Of a DNA stretch of 64,000 nt, positions 48,460 to 59,378 are shown piece after piece (position 1 is the first letter of the stretch; every line of letters starts with the position of its first letter). Location: contig NW_026570356.1 in assembly GCF_019649055.1 (NCBI RefSeq), positions 248,001 to 312,000 of the forward strand, written 5' to 3'. The stretch is from Paramacrobiotus metropolitanus. Taxonomy: Eukaryota > Tardigrada > Eutardigrada > Parachela > Macrobiotidae. Below the pieces are notes generated by a model, which worked only from the letters and a program-made list of their open reading frames with translations, was not told where the DNA came from and ran no database searches. Both the position numbers and the translations under genes were made by a program.

Positions 48460-50709
48460 GCCGGCATATGTTTGTATGTACTGCTGGGGCAAAATAATAT
48501 TATTACAAAATACTTCTACTCGTTATTTGACTGCAGAAAACGAGCAATGAAATACTGTTTATCTCGCACAGCTACGACAGAGTAAGTCTCTGCTCTTGCC
48601 AAACTGATAACGGCATCAGGCCATCAGTGGCAGCAGAGCGAAACCAAACATGCATCTAAGCGCCTCGCGTAACCATAGCATACCGCTACACTACAAGTCC
48701 ATCCGGAAACAAAAGCACAACTATCCGTGAGAAATCACCGCATGCCGCGTGTATGGCTTAAGCCGATCTCTACGGTGATTTCTCTCGTAGAGTTGTGCTG
48801 TATCTGTATTCTGTAGTTTTATGTGGTACACTGGCACACCGGATCGCAGCATTTTTTTATTGTATTGGATTGCCTTAATTTGGATGCAGTGCATATGCAG
48901 CCGACATAATCTGTTTGCCTTCTTGTTGAATTAAAGAATGAATAAATTATGCAACATTATGCCTTTCGCGAAAACGTGCCCGGTGATTTTCCGAATCGCG
49001 GTTATAAAATTAATACAAAGTATGCGGTCTCCAGCAACAATCGAACACTATACTGTCAGTACGGAGCCATCAATATTCAATAGCGCTATGTACGATTGTT
49101 ATATGTACAATTTTTACTATAGGCGAGAGCTCTCGGGTGTACATAGAGTGTAGACCTAAGCATAATTAATTTTAATATAGCTAGTCAATTCTATTCTCAA
49201 AGCTATCGGTTTTGAAACAAATTCCACACAAAGTATCTCTGCCAATTCCCAAATTGTTTTAATTATTTTTTTGCTATCTCTGTACCGGGCGGCTGCACCA
49301 GATAACTTGTTTCAAGAATGATCGATAGGCCAGTTCGGCGACCGATTGACACCTTATTGGTTTTTCGCTGGCTAATGTCCAATTCGAACTAGTGATCAGC
49401 GACGTGAACTGACGATAACCAGTTCGCAATTTCGTACCAAGGTGATCGCTGATTTTTACGCAAAATCGAAACGCTTTTTCGTGGAGCGCATGTCAGCTTG
49501 TTGCCGTCACCGTGGCATAAACGGTAGTTCCTCTGCATTAAACGACAGCGTATTACGGGTATCATAATTACTCGTAACTCGTAAGCGAGCCCGGAAAACT
49601 AGAACAAATATCCAATTTAACAAAGAGGTGAAAATTCACTTGCAATTAGCGGTCTGCGAGTACGGATATTAAGCACAGCCGCATAGGCATACTCGTGCTT
49701 GTGTGTGCATACTCGATAATATGTATCTGTAGCATGACAGAAACTAAAATGTAGTTTTTAATAACATTTTTATTAGCACTTGGAAGTTTTCAAAGCATAG
49801 CGTGAGTTTTGTTTTCGGTTGGGTCAAGATTATATTTTTTCCGTTCATTTGCTACACACAATGCAGTAACACGGCGATGTGGAATGGCATGGATCACAAT
49901 AATAATTATAATTATGTTGTGCTGAAAAAAAATAAGCATGGCTATTGCTAATAAACAAAAAATTTTAACTACCTAGTACCAGGTAGTACGACATCCCGTG
50001 AAATGCAAACGCCATTAGATGCTTAAAATCTCTGTCAAAATATTTTTTGGAAACAGTTATCCGCAAACAATCGAAATTCAGAAAGAGCCAACCCACAGGT
50101 CATACCAGTGTTTAGGGACCACTAATCAGGGCTGCTGCATAACCGGAAATTACAGGACCAACCATTGCTGTTACTAATGTTCGGTGATTAGGACAACGTG
50201 ATCTCTGCTGCTCGTTATCATTACACTTGTTGCCCTTGCTGCCGACTGAATGAATGTGGAATTATCCAAAAATTCACACTACTGTATCTACTGTATCTAA
50301 TTTCCACAAGTGCATGTATAGTGAATTGTAATAATGGCACTTGGCGGTTGTTAAGATTTCCCTACGGTAAACACCGGAGCGCAAATTATCACAGAACAAG
50401 CCACCGCGTTGTGTATAAATACCTCGTTTTCCTATACTGTCGGACAGCAGATCTTGTTTTACCAACGGAGAAGCCGGAAATCGCACCAATAAAAGCAAGC
50501 AGTGCATGCGAAGGGCAACCGGTTTTTGAAAAAAATAGGGGGAGGCAAATCCCTAAAATTTGCCGGTTGACACCCCCCCCCCCCTACATATGACGCCCCT
50601 GCCACGAAAAAATCGAAACAGACTGGCCGTCAGGAAGCATTGTGGGACTTGACAGGGCTTTACCATAGCATAGCGGCGTGTATGATCCATAAATCAAACA
50701 AGCTTCTGG
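48460..50709. other. No recognisable gene
   Basis: Holds an inverted repeat at about 48714-48800 (arms include GAGAAATCACCG and CGGTGATTTCTC) and a run of C at 50571-50583. Open frames are short and motif-free. Confidence 0.45.
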
Positions 50710-51140
50710 TACTTTTGGCACAAAGGTCATCTGGTTGTCTTCTTCTGATTTTCCTGCGCCGTGAATTTAATTGCTAGGCGGTTGCCTGCGATGCACCTAG
50801 AACAAATTCAGCAGTAATAATCAACTTAACCAAACCTCTTGCCAGCCAGAAATATGCACGGTTCGGAAAAACAGCACCACGCTACATTTCGTACAGCATA
50901 TTAGACAGTATAGTCGTTGAGTATTAAGTATCATTAAATAACGGATATGCTTGCTCTATCGGTATTGCAAAGAAATCGGACATAAGCCAATGTCAACTTA
51001 TCTTGGAGACTCAGCTTCCCCGGTTGCTTTGTGCTGTATACTCTATCCGGAATCTCCGACGTATGAAACAAGACATCGAGACCAGTTGAGCGTATGGGAC
51101 AAAGATAACATTTAAATTAGGCCAATATTTAATAGTCGAC
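50710..51140 (+). repeat. Dispersed repeat A, degenerate copy
   Basis: Words in the same order as 12480-12860 (CATCTGGTTGTCTTCTTCTG, GCCAGCCAGAAATATGCACG, GAATCTCCGACGTATG, ACATCGAGACCAGTTGAGCG). Strongly diverged. Confidence 0.5.
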
Positions 51141-51197
51141 CGGAGCGTAGCGAAGGTGCTCTATATTCAAGACCAATGCGTTGGTTGATTTCCGTCC

Positions 51198-51286
51198 GTT
51201 ACGAAAATCCGTTACGGAAGTTCGTTACGGAAGTTTGTTACGGAAGTGTGTTACGGAAGTGCGTTACGGAAGTCGTATACGGAAGT
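51198..51286 (+). repeat. 13-bp tandem array with CGGAAGT
   Basis: Seven units of 13 bp with core GTTACGGAAGT, starting at 51198 (variant), 51211, 51224, 51237, 51250, 51263 and 51275/6 (variant). Six carry CGGAAGT, the core of ETS-family binding sites. No gene is known beside it. Confidence 0.85.
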
Positions 51287-52430
51287 AAGACTACGGGATC
51301 ATGCAGCTGACCGGGATAACGCTGTGACCTCAGGATATTTAACCTAATGCCATTGGTCGTGCCTTTTGCTGTGGGTCTACGAAATCACGGAGCTTACCGC
51401 TTTGACGTCATTTTTGACTGCCGTGACCCAGCGTAGCTTCGCTACATAAGTATATTATTTGCATCTCAACATTTCACATCGGTCTTAGTCGTCTGATAAC
51501 AATACACATCGGTCAGATGATTCTGATCAGCTATAATAAATGGCTCTCGACAACGATTTCCTTCTGAAAATTTTACTCCTGTTCCCTCTGCTACCGTCGC
51601 TGAAATAGTAGGTCATGATGACGAAACCAAGAACCGGCATGGATATTCGTTTAGTTTATGGTATATACAGTAACCTTGGGCCGCGTTCTTGCACGACCTT
51701 CCTCGTTTGTGCGTCCCCTACCTTGTGCATCTTGTGGAGACCTATATCGCCAAACTGGCCACAGCAGCGTTAATTTCGTTAACTTGTTAACGGAAGTGAC
51801 CCAGCACGTGACTCAAAATTGGTGTGCAGACACGACGATTTTTACTGCTGCGCAGTCAAAAACAAATTTACACTGGCTTATTGCAGTGTGAACACTACAT
51901 AAGTCGTGATTGGTGGACATTGGCGCGAAAATCCGTTTTTGCGTGCAACAATCCGTTTTAGGAAACTCCGAAATGTTTGAATATTTGGGTATACCAAAAG
52001 CCTCATTATTGACCAAAATTTTAAATTTTTGTACGAAAACGCACATGGGCATTAAGGTAGTTTTTACGCCGAACCAGGTTTTTGTGATGTCTTTAGAATT
52101 GTAAAATGACTTTTAAAAATTCTAGGCATGTTTGTCCAAATTATAAAAAGACGATACACGCCTGGCTCGTTGAATAACTGATCTACATGTTCATGTGCTT
52201 TTTTATTAAAAATTTAAAGAACATGAGTTGATATTGATGCTTTCGGCACACCTCGATGCGTTTTAACATTTGGAATTTTTACAAATTACTCCGCCCTACC
52301 GGTACAATGCCATAAAACAATTCAAAAAGGTTTTTGGAGACCGCGAACACGGAAGTTTTCGTATATCTGTATGTGTAACAATATGGCACAATTTCGATTC
52401 CCGGGTGATTTACCCTAACCAGGACCCGGG
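51287..52430. other. No recognisable gene
   Basis: AT-rich with several motif-free open frames. Confidence 0.4.
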
Positions 52431-53031
52431 CACCGGCTCCCGGCTCCGAAAATTTTTTTTGAAGGAACACAGAGTAACCCTTGCGTATACTTAAAAAAAT
52501 ATTTTCATCGGCCATGGCTAAGTGGGCGTGGCTAAACTCAATTCCATTGCATAATACAGACAGCACTATGTATCGGGAATACCGCATTAGTTTAGCGTAC
52601 AATGTCACAGGTATGCAACACTGCTAATAATAATCGAGAACAACTTAACAAAAATTGTGAAGCTAGCGATTAGTGATAACGCTTATTGTATTTGCGCCAA
52701 CACACATGATTTATGAAATTACGGGCGTATTCCCATTTCCCAATACAAACTAGCACTGTACTATATAATTCTTCTCGGTAATTTGCTTAACAGTAATTTT
52801 TAGAAGGATCTGACTTTGATCAAACGTATTGGTCACAAACCTCTGACATTGTACGGTACACTATTACGGTACTCCCAGTACATACAGAGTAGTGCTGTAT
52901 GTATTAATGCACTGGAATTAAGTTTCGCCACGCCCACTTAGCCATGGCCGATGAAAATACTTTTTTAAGTATAATCTTCAAGGATTACTCTGTCTTCCTG
53001 CAAAAAATGAAATTTTTCGGAGCCGGGAGCC
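52431..53031. mobile_element. Foldback element, complete copy
   Basis: Arms of about 200 bp: ACCGGCTCCCGGCTCCGAAAA...CATCGGCCATGGC on the left and the reverse complement GCCATGGCCGATG...TTTTTCGGAGCCGGGAGC on the right. Same family as 4402-5528. Confidence 0.8.
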
Positions 53032-54929
53032 GGTGACCCGGCTCTGGAAAGTCACGCTCCGGTCTGCCAATGCCCGCTAACGTGCATTTTTTTAGTATGC
53101 TTTAAATTATGTGTGTGAGTACAAAAACTATGTACAGCACAAAAACTATGTAGAGGAACTGATATCGGTTATTGCAGTCTGTTTACTACGAGTAGGATTT
53201 GGTTGAAATTACATATAACTGTGTTATGCAAATTGCATCTGACAATCTGCCGTTTTATTGGCCAAAATTTCGTCATTCACATGGAAGTATTTCGAAATTT
53301 CTGACGGGTATTGGTGACACTGACTTAGGCAATGTTTTGCATTTACTTTCTCATCAAGGCGACGCTGGCAGCAAAAAAATAATTGGTGTGGAGAGATCGC
53401 TAAAAAGATCGCCGTGACAAACACACAGAACAACAATATGTTTTCGAAAAAAAGGGAAACTAAAAAGAAATAAATCGTAAAAGCTGTAGACAGGTTTCGA
53501 GTACCGGCTTAATAAATGCGCACACTCTACATAAACTGAGAGAAACATAAGAAAATCCAAAGTATTTTCCGAAAATGATTTCTCTGTCAAACAATGGCCA
53601 ATTTAAACGGCTACTACATCTTTGCCCGATGCGTCCATCTGGTCTCGCTGCTGTCGTCACATATCGGAGATAGTGGCAACCCTCTAGTAGACAGTGCAAA
53701 CCAACAGGGTAACCGGCATCTCCGACATCAGTCAACAGTGTCCCAGCGCTTGTTTCAGCAGGATTATTTTGCTATTGATACAGCAAACGCAGTAATTACA
53801 GTGTTTTCCACTTGATATTCTGCAGAACACACGACATGCGGCGTACTTGTGTTGCTGAACTGTGCAGCACTCGGCCTGGAATTAGGTGCGGTTTAATGGT
53901 TATACGAGTATCTGCTGATTTATACTAAGGACAGCTCAGACAACCGGCAAGCGAATAAATGCATGACACAAAAATTACCAGTAGACAATCAACGATGTTT
54001 GCGCTCGATAGTAAAAGAAAGACTCATACGTTAAATTTACTGAGAATGGTTTGTGTGTTGTACAAGCCGGTATCGCAAACTGCGGACTTGACAAATATTG
54101 GGCTATGGCCTTCTGATTTATTTTTATCGTGTTAAAATTCTCCGCGTTCTTGTGAGCTCATGTTTTACCCTGTATAATACCACACGTACAATTTTTGAAT
54201 GGGCAGTGGGCGTTGTTCATTTAGCAATAACCACCAACAGACGTTGACGACCTTTGGGCTGGAAACGGACTCTGGCTGCACTAGATTTTGTCGACATAAT
54301 AGTGTGTATTGTAAACGGTGAACGATCGTTGCTTTGAGCCACCGCTTTTACCATCTTCAAAAACATTTTGTGTTTTCAGAAAATATAAATCTCTTTCTGT
54401 TCCCAAAATACTGCCTTCACAAATTTGAATTTGATACGACGAAGGAGTAAATTACCATTGAGAAGACGTTCAGATTGCTTGCAGCTGATAGTTCTGGGAC
54501 GCACACCAACAAACATGTGATTTGTAGATTTACAAATATATAGAAAATTCAAACGTTTTCAAAGTTTATTGAATGTTGGCGAAAGATGCCGATGAATCTG
54601 ATCGTGACCATACGGTTGCGCACAGCGTAGTTACCGTTTCCGCTGTGTTTCAACATCGCTGTCAGATAGTTAAAAGCAAGCTAGCACACTAATAAGTACA
54701 AAAAGCGGGGTTTATGCTGTACCAACCGGCATCAGACAACGGGCTCACGGCCACGAACCTTTCATACCAAAATACCAAACTCAAAGTGCAAATGGCTGAA
54801 CATCAGTTCTGTAGTGGAGCGAAGCGCGCAACCCTCATGCCACTGTATATTGATCCGGTAATTAACCGCATTAGTGCATACTAGAAAAATGCACGTTAGC
54901 GGGCATTGGCAGACCGGAGCGTGACTTTC
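53032..54929. other. Spacer of a larger inverted repeat; holds repeats A and B inverted
   Basis: The sequence 53032-53110 is repeated inverted at 54876-54955, and the adjoining foldback arm is repeated inverted to 55217, so this spacer is enclosed by an inverted repeat of about 350 bp. Inside are an inverted repeat A copy (53560-54030) and an inverted repeat B copy (54700-54890). No gene seen. Confidence 0.5.
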
Positions 54930-55217
54930 CAGAGCCGGGTCACCGGCTCCCGGCTCCGAAAAATTTCATTTTTTGCAGGAAGACAGAGTAATCCTTGAAG
55001 ATTATACTTAAAAAAGTATTTTCATCGGCCATGGCTAAGTGGGCGTGGCGAAACTTAATTCCAGTGCATTAATACATACAGCACTACTCTGTATGTACTG
55101 GGAGTACCGTAATAGTGTACCGTACAATGTCAGAGGTTTGTGACCAATACGTTTGATCAAAGTCAGATCCTTCTAAAAATTACTGTTAAGCAAATTACCG
55201 AGAAGAATTATATAGTA
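54930..55217. mobile_element. Foldback element, single arm, truncated
   Basis: Matches the right half of 52431-53031 in opposite orientation and stops at TATATAGTAC (55217), a few bases before the presumed LTR of the second retroelement, whose insertion probably cut it. Confidence 0.7.
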
Positions 55218-55223
55218 CTCTAA

Positions 55224-55620
55224 TGCTAGATCCAACTGTGATCCAGATACGGAGACAGAAACGGAATCTATCCCGTGGAAGTGAGCGATACGATATGGAT
55301 CGCGAGCTATGCGGAAACACAAACGTCGCACCGTAAATCGCTGACTTTTAATAATATTGAAAGTCTGTACAACAGAAATCAACAAGTGATCGGCACAGCT
55401 CGATCGTAAAACGTAGAGCCCGTTCAACAGTGTGCAACACCGTGCAGCACGTGCTATGCCGCGCCCACTATCAAAACGCAAGCCAATCAGAAGAGACACA
55501 ACACAGACACGTAATCCTAAGGCGTAGCGCCACAGGTGTAGCGCCACTGACGTGAACGCTAGTGATCCCGGTCTCACATGCCTCTGGGGGGATGCCGAGC
55601 TCCTGTGAGGCTGGACACAC
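55224..55620 (-). repeat. Candidate 3' LTR of the second element
   Basis: Bounded by TG and CA, with a purine-rich GGATTCGGGAG before it on the minus strand. It cannot be checked without the partner LTR. Confidence 0.35.
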
Positions 55621-56370
55621 TCCCGAATCCACGAGAAGACGACGGTCGCCAGTGTCTGTGCGTGCTCAAAAACATCAAATTCTCTTAATCCATTTTATCA
55701 CATCAATTCCGTAAAGGCACAATTCCATTTAATACAATGTGAAATAAAGAGATCCAATTATAAAAAGACTATTAAATCATTAGGAACAGATCAACAAAAG
55801 TATTAATCAAATGTAGACTAGGATCCTCCATTTCTGACTCGTAAAGGTCACAGGTCCTGTCCACCGTTTTCCGCACTTTGGCCCATTCCGCTCTGTTGAG
55901 CAATCTTGCGCATCCATAATGCGACTTTTCATCACAATCCGCTTGAGAATCAGGTGCGTATCAAGTACGACTTAGGAATACTGCTTCAATCTTTGGAATA
56001 TGGTGCGTATCAATTGTACGACTTCAAAATGAGATCCATAAAGGTCATGGAGGGACGTCAATGAAGACAAGCGTAGTCCGCTTCCTCCCTGGTAAAGGTC
56101 ATCCTTTGTTTTGATGATCCGTTGAGATGTGCGACTCATTTTGGGTTAATGGTCCCAAAGGTCATGCGACTTTAATTCAATTACCGGTGACTCTGTTGGG
56201 CAATTGATGATCCCAAAGGTCATCCAGCTTCTCTTCAAATTTCCGTTAAAGGTCATGGAGGAACTTAGCCAATTTTCTGCGGCTTTCAAGCACTTCTTTG
56301 CTTGCCTCCCTGGTAAAACTTTCAATTTGACCTTTCCGTCGCACATCCGACTTCAGTATGCCTCGAGCGG

Positions 56371-56850
56371 CCAGAGTGCCGGCAGGTTTACCGTAACATC
56401 TCTGATGGGGCCGGTTAGTTACCGCATTAAGTTCACCCCATGAAATTTCCACATTTAATCTTTTACTCTTGTTCGCCACTTGTGGCTTACGTTATTACGA
56501 GGAATCCGGCTTGGTTACCGTAGGTTTTCTCGTTTCATAGATTTTGTCACTGAATCGCTTAACTAGAGTGCCGGCAGAGTTTACCGTAACAACTCTAATG
56601 AGGCCGGCTGGTTGCCGCATTAAGTTAACCTCCTCAATATTCCACCTGTTGTCTTTCTCTTTTTCGCCGCTTGTGGCCCCGTTTCGTATTCAAGAGATCC
56701 GGCTTGATTACCGTCGTTTCTCTTGTCAATTTATAACACTGAATCGCTTAAGGAGGAGAGCCGGCTAACTGCCGTAACTACTCCCTTGGGGCCGGCTTTA
56801 TAGACCGAATCAATCTCAACCCCAATAGGTATTCCACATGATTTCTTTTA
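56371..56850 (-). repeat. Tandem repeat, about 190-bp unit, 2.5 copies
   Basis: Units start near 56371, 56563 and 56755. Each contains GAGTGCCGGCAG or GAGAGCCGGCTAACTGCCG, then GGGGCCGG..ACCGCATTAAGTT. The first two end in CACTGAATCGCTTAA. The third is cut short. Confidence 0.8.
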
Positions 56851-57405
56851 GGCAATTCTGTGCTATAAACGCTGAAAACAACAATTACACGAATGCAGTT
56901 TAAGTTAACATGTTACGTGACCTTTGTACTTAGCCATGATATTTGCTTCTAACGACCTTTCGTGACCTTTTTCGTTACATCATTAAGGTCATTTGCTTCA
57001 TTTTAACGCGGTCACCTTTCACATTTTGTCGTTTACGCCAGTTCAAGTGCTCCGTCGTTAATCAAACATTCAACAGAGTTTCTGATTTACTTTCCATCCT
57101 TTCCGATATTCAGTTTGAACATTTCGAAGTCAGACAGCCATGCAGTTCAAAAGGTCATGTCGTTCCATTTGTTCGACAGATAATACCCAATGTCGCATCA
57201 GTTATGACCATTCTCCACGAATTTCTGTTGTGCTCTGGCAGCATTTTTCATTTCGCTGGTGTACCGCACGTATCCGGTTTCTGGGGGAATCAGCCGAGTC
57301 CGTTGGTTCGGTTTCCTGACTCTGTTTCTCATCGATTGTCTATCTCGCCAATGATCCGGACGAAGACTGAGTCGATTTCGGTTCGTCAGTCATCTCTTTT
57401 TGCGG

Positions 57406-57798
57406 CTAAGTCTCGTGACCTTTGGATTTCTCGGTCGTCAGTGGAATCTCTTGACCTTTCGGTTTCTCCGTCGCTGAAACCTCTTTCAACAGTGTAAACA
57501 GCGATTTTTGAACCACCTGTCGCGCGGAGTCCGCTTCTGCATCTACTGCCGCTTTTTCTATGGGGAGCATGACCTTTTCTTTCCCATCTTCTTTCAAAGT
57601 CTGGTGACCTTTCGGTTGTTCCATAGACACGGAACTCTCTTGACCTTTAGGTTGCGCTTCCTTCTCCACGGTTCCAGACGTCTTTTGACCTTTAGGCTGT
57701 TCAAATTTTTCTGTGAAAGTCCCGTGACCTTCAGGCGGTCTGTCACTTGACCTTTCACTTGACACTTGGTTCATTTGATATTTGACCTTTAAGTTCAT
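57406..57798 (-). CDS. Possible small ORF with EQPKGQ repeats
   Basis: 130 codons on the minus strand with repeated KGQ/KGH words (FEQPKGQKT, AQPKGQESS, MEQPKGHQT, EKPKGQEIP, EKSKGHET). Each KG(Q/H) is encoded by the octamer AAAGGTCA, so the peptide repeat may be a by-product of the DNA motif. The neighbouring frames are closed. Coding status is uncertain. Confidence 0.25.
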   Translation of the reverse strand: MNLKVKYQMNQVSSERSSDRPPEGHGTFTEKFEQPKGQKTSGTVEKEAQPKGQESSVSMEQPKGHQTLKEDGKEKVMLPIEKAAVDAEADSARQVVQKSLFTLLKEVSATEKPKGQEIPLTTEKSKGHET

Positions 57799-58466
57799 TT
57801 GCGCTTAACCTTTGGATCATTGGTCACTTTACCTTTTTAGTCTTCAGTTATTTGACCTTTCGGCTTCTTCAAATGTCTGACCTTTGTCATAACAACCTCG
57901 TCTGGAGTCTCATGACCTTTGTTCCCGCGTTTTTCCAAATCCTCTTGACCTTTTCTTTTTAGTTTGAATTCCAGTTGGAGTCTAGTGACCTTTCGAATGA
58001 TCGTTCACTTCTTCCGTTTGTTCTTCCGTCAATTTCACAACCTTTCGACTGGGCGACAATTTCTGATGACCTTTCGTCCCGGATAACCTTTATGAAGACC
58101 GTCCTGACGAATTTGAGGACCTTTCGACCTTTCTGATGATTCCGAATTTTGTGACCTTTTCGTTGTTCATTTGAATTTGGGTTGAATTATCTTGACCTTT
58201 CGATTGACCTTTCGCTTCTCTCGTATAATTATGTTAGAGTCTGATGACCTTTCGCCTGGAGGACCTTTCTGTTGATTTTTCATCCATGATGTCCTTTCTG
58301 ACATCCGTTTCGGTGACTTTTGACCTTTTAACACTTTTAACAGTTTGATGACCTTTACACTATCAACGAAAACGACAACGCTTGGCTGGTGTGCTTCGTA
58401 TGACCTTTACGCCTTCCGAACTTCTATCTTTACTGAAGTGAGCCCCATTTAACATATTTATGTGGG

Positions 58467-59378
58467 TTATTTGTTTTCGCGTCCTTTAGTTATCCGATCA
58501 AGGAGTTCTTTCTCGGCTGCGTCCTCAGGTTCGCCTTTCTGGGTTAGCAGTTCCGTAGGAGTTGGTTTCTTCTTCTTCTGCTTGACCTTTCGCTCATTGA
58601 TTGCTTTCGCTATATCGCGGCCCAATTGTTCTGCCTTTGTTTTGACCGCCTCTATTTCCTCATCTCTCTTCCTTATGAGGTCATTCTCATTGCCGGTAGC
58701 AGTGCGTGGTTCGAAAAAATTCGGATCGCGCTCTGATATTCCAGCGCCAACTTGCTGTTTCAAAAGGTCATCTTTGTCTCCGGTAGCAGTACGTGGTTCG
58801 AAAAAAGGCTTTTGATTCGGTTCGAAATCCTTTTGCGAAGCGCGTCCTGCTACTTCGATTTCTTCTCCGAAAGCTGGTGACCTTTCTGCCAAATTTCCAG
58901 CTTCTGCGTTCAACTTTTTTGTAAATGCTGTCTCGAAATCTTTGTCTTCTTTCCTGGGTCTTCCTCTCTTCTTCCTCGGTTTATCTCCACTCATATCAGG
59001 TAGCAGAGTGCGTGGTTTGAAAAATGGCTTTTGTTGTGTGACTGAGTCATTTTTCGGGCTCCGCTCTGATTCATTTTCTTTTCCGTTAGCTTTCTCCGTT
59101 TGGGGAAGCAGAGGTGGTTCGAAAAAAGATTCTGCCGAGTCTTTTTGAGTACGCTCCGTTACTCGTTCTACTGTTCCTTGTTCTACTTCAGGTAGCAGAG
59201 GTGGTTCGAAAAAATTCGAGGTACGCTCTGATACTTTTTGCGAATCTTTTTCCTCAGGTAATGGCGGATGCAAGAGCTTTAATCGGTCGATCGAAACCAC
59301 CTTTAAGTCTGCCTCCTTCTTAGGGTTCTGCTCAATGACCTCAGCTTCGTTTGTTCGCGGAAACTTAGAATCTTCCAC
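58467..59378 (-). CDS. C-terminal tail of the second element's Pol, with AT-hook and FFEP repeats
   Basis: Overlaps the pol end by 76 bp in another frame. Its start (near EADLKVVSIDRLKLL) supplies the RLK motif that normally ends the integrase C-terminal domain, so it is the continuation of Pol by a frameshift (-1 just after KYDK) or after an indel. Five copies of an aromatic motif follow (NFFEPPLLPE, SFFEPPLLPQ, PFFKPRTLLP, PFFEPRTATG, NFFEPRTATG). An AT-hook KKRGRPRK lies in the middle, and a Lys/Glu-rich helical end follows. The AT-hook suggests minor-groove DNA binding. No family is recognised for the repeats. Confidence 0.7.
   Translation of the reverse strand: MEDSKFPRTNEAEVIEQNPKKEADLKVVSIDRLKLLHPPLPEEKDSQKVSERTSNFFEPPLLPEVEQGTVERVTERTQKDSAESFFEPPLLPQTEKANGKENESERSPKNDSVTQQKPFFKPRTLLPDMSGDKPRKKRGRPRKEDKDFETAFTKKLNAEAGNLAERSPAFGEEIEVAGRASQKDFEPNQKPFFEPRTATGDKDDLLKQQVGAGISERDPNFFEPRTATGNENDLIRKRDEEIEAVKTKAEQLGRDIAKAINERKVKQKKKKPTPTELLTQKGEPEDAAEKELLDRITKGRENK

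Larger units (their letters stand above)
55621..58466 (-). other. Long 3' region of the second element, rich in AAAGGTCA
   Basis: About 2.8 kb with no clear gene. It holds 31 of the 51 AAAGGTCA/TGACCTTT octamers counted (the first six in one orientation, nearly all later ones in the other), densest at 57400-58400. It also holds the tandem repeat at 56371-56850. Confidence 0.6.

Noticed and set aside
51198-51286. CRISPR-like array
   Set aside because: 13-bp units without spacers; a minisatellite in eukaryotic DNA.
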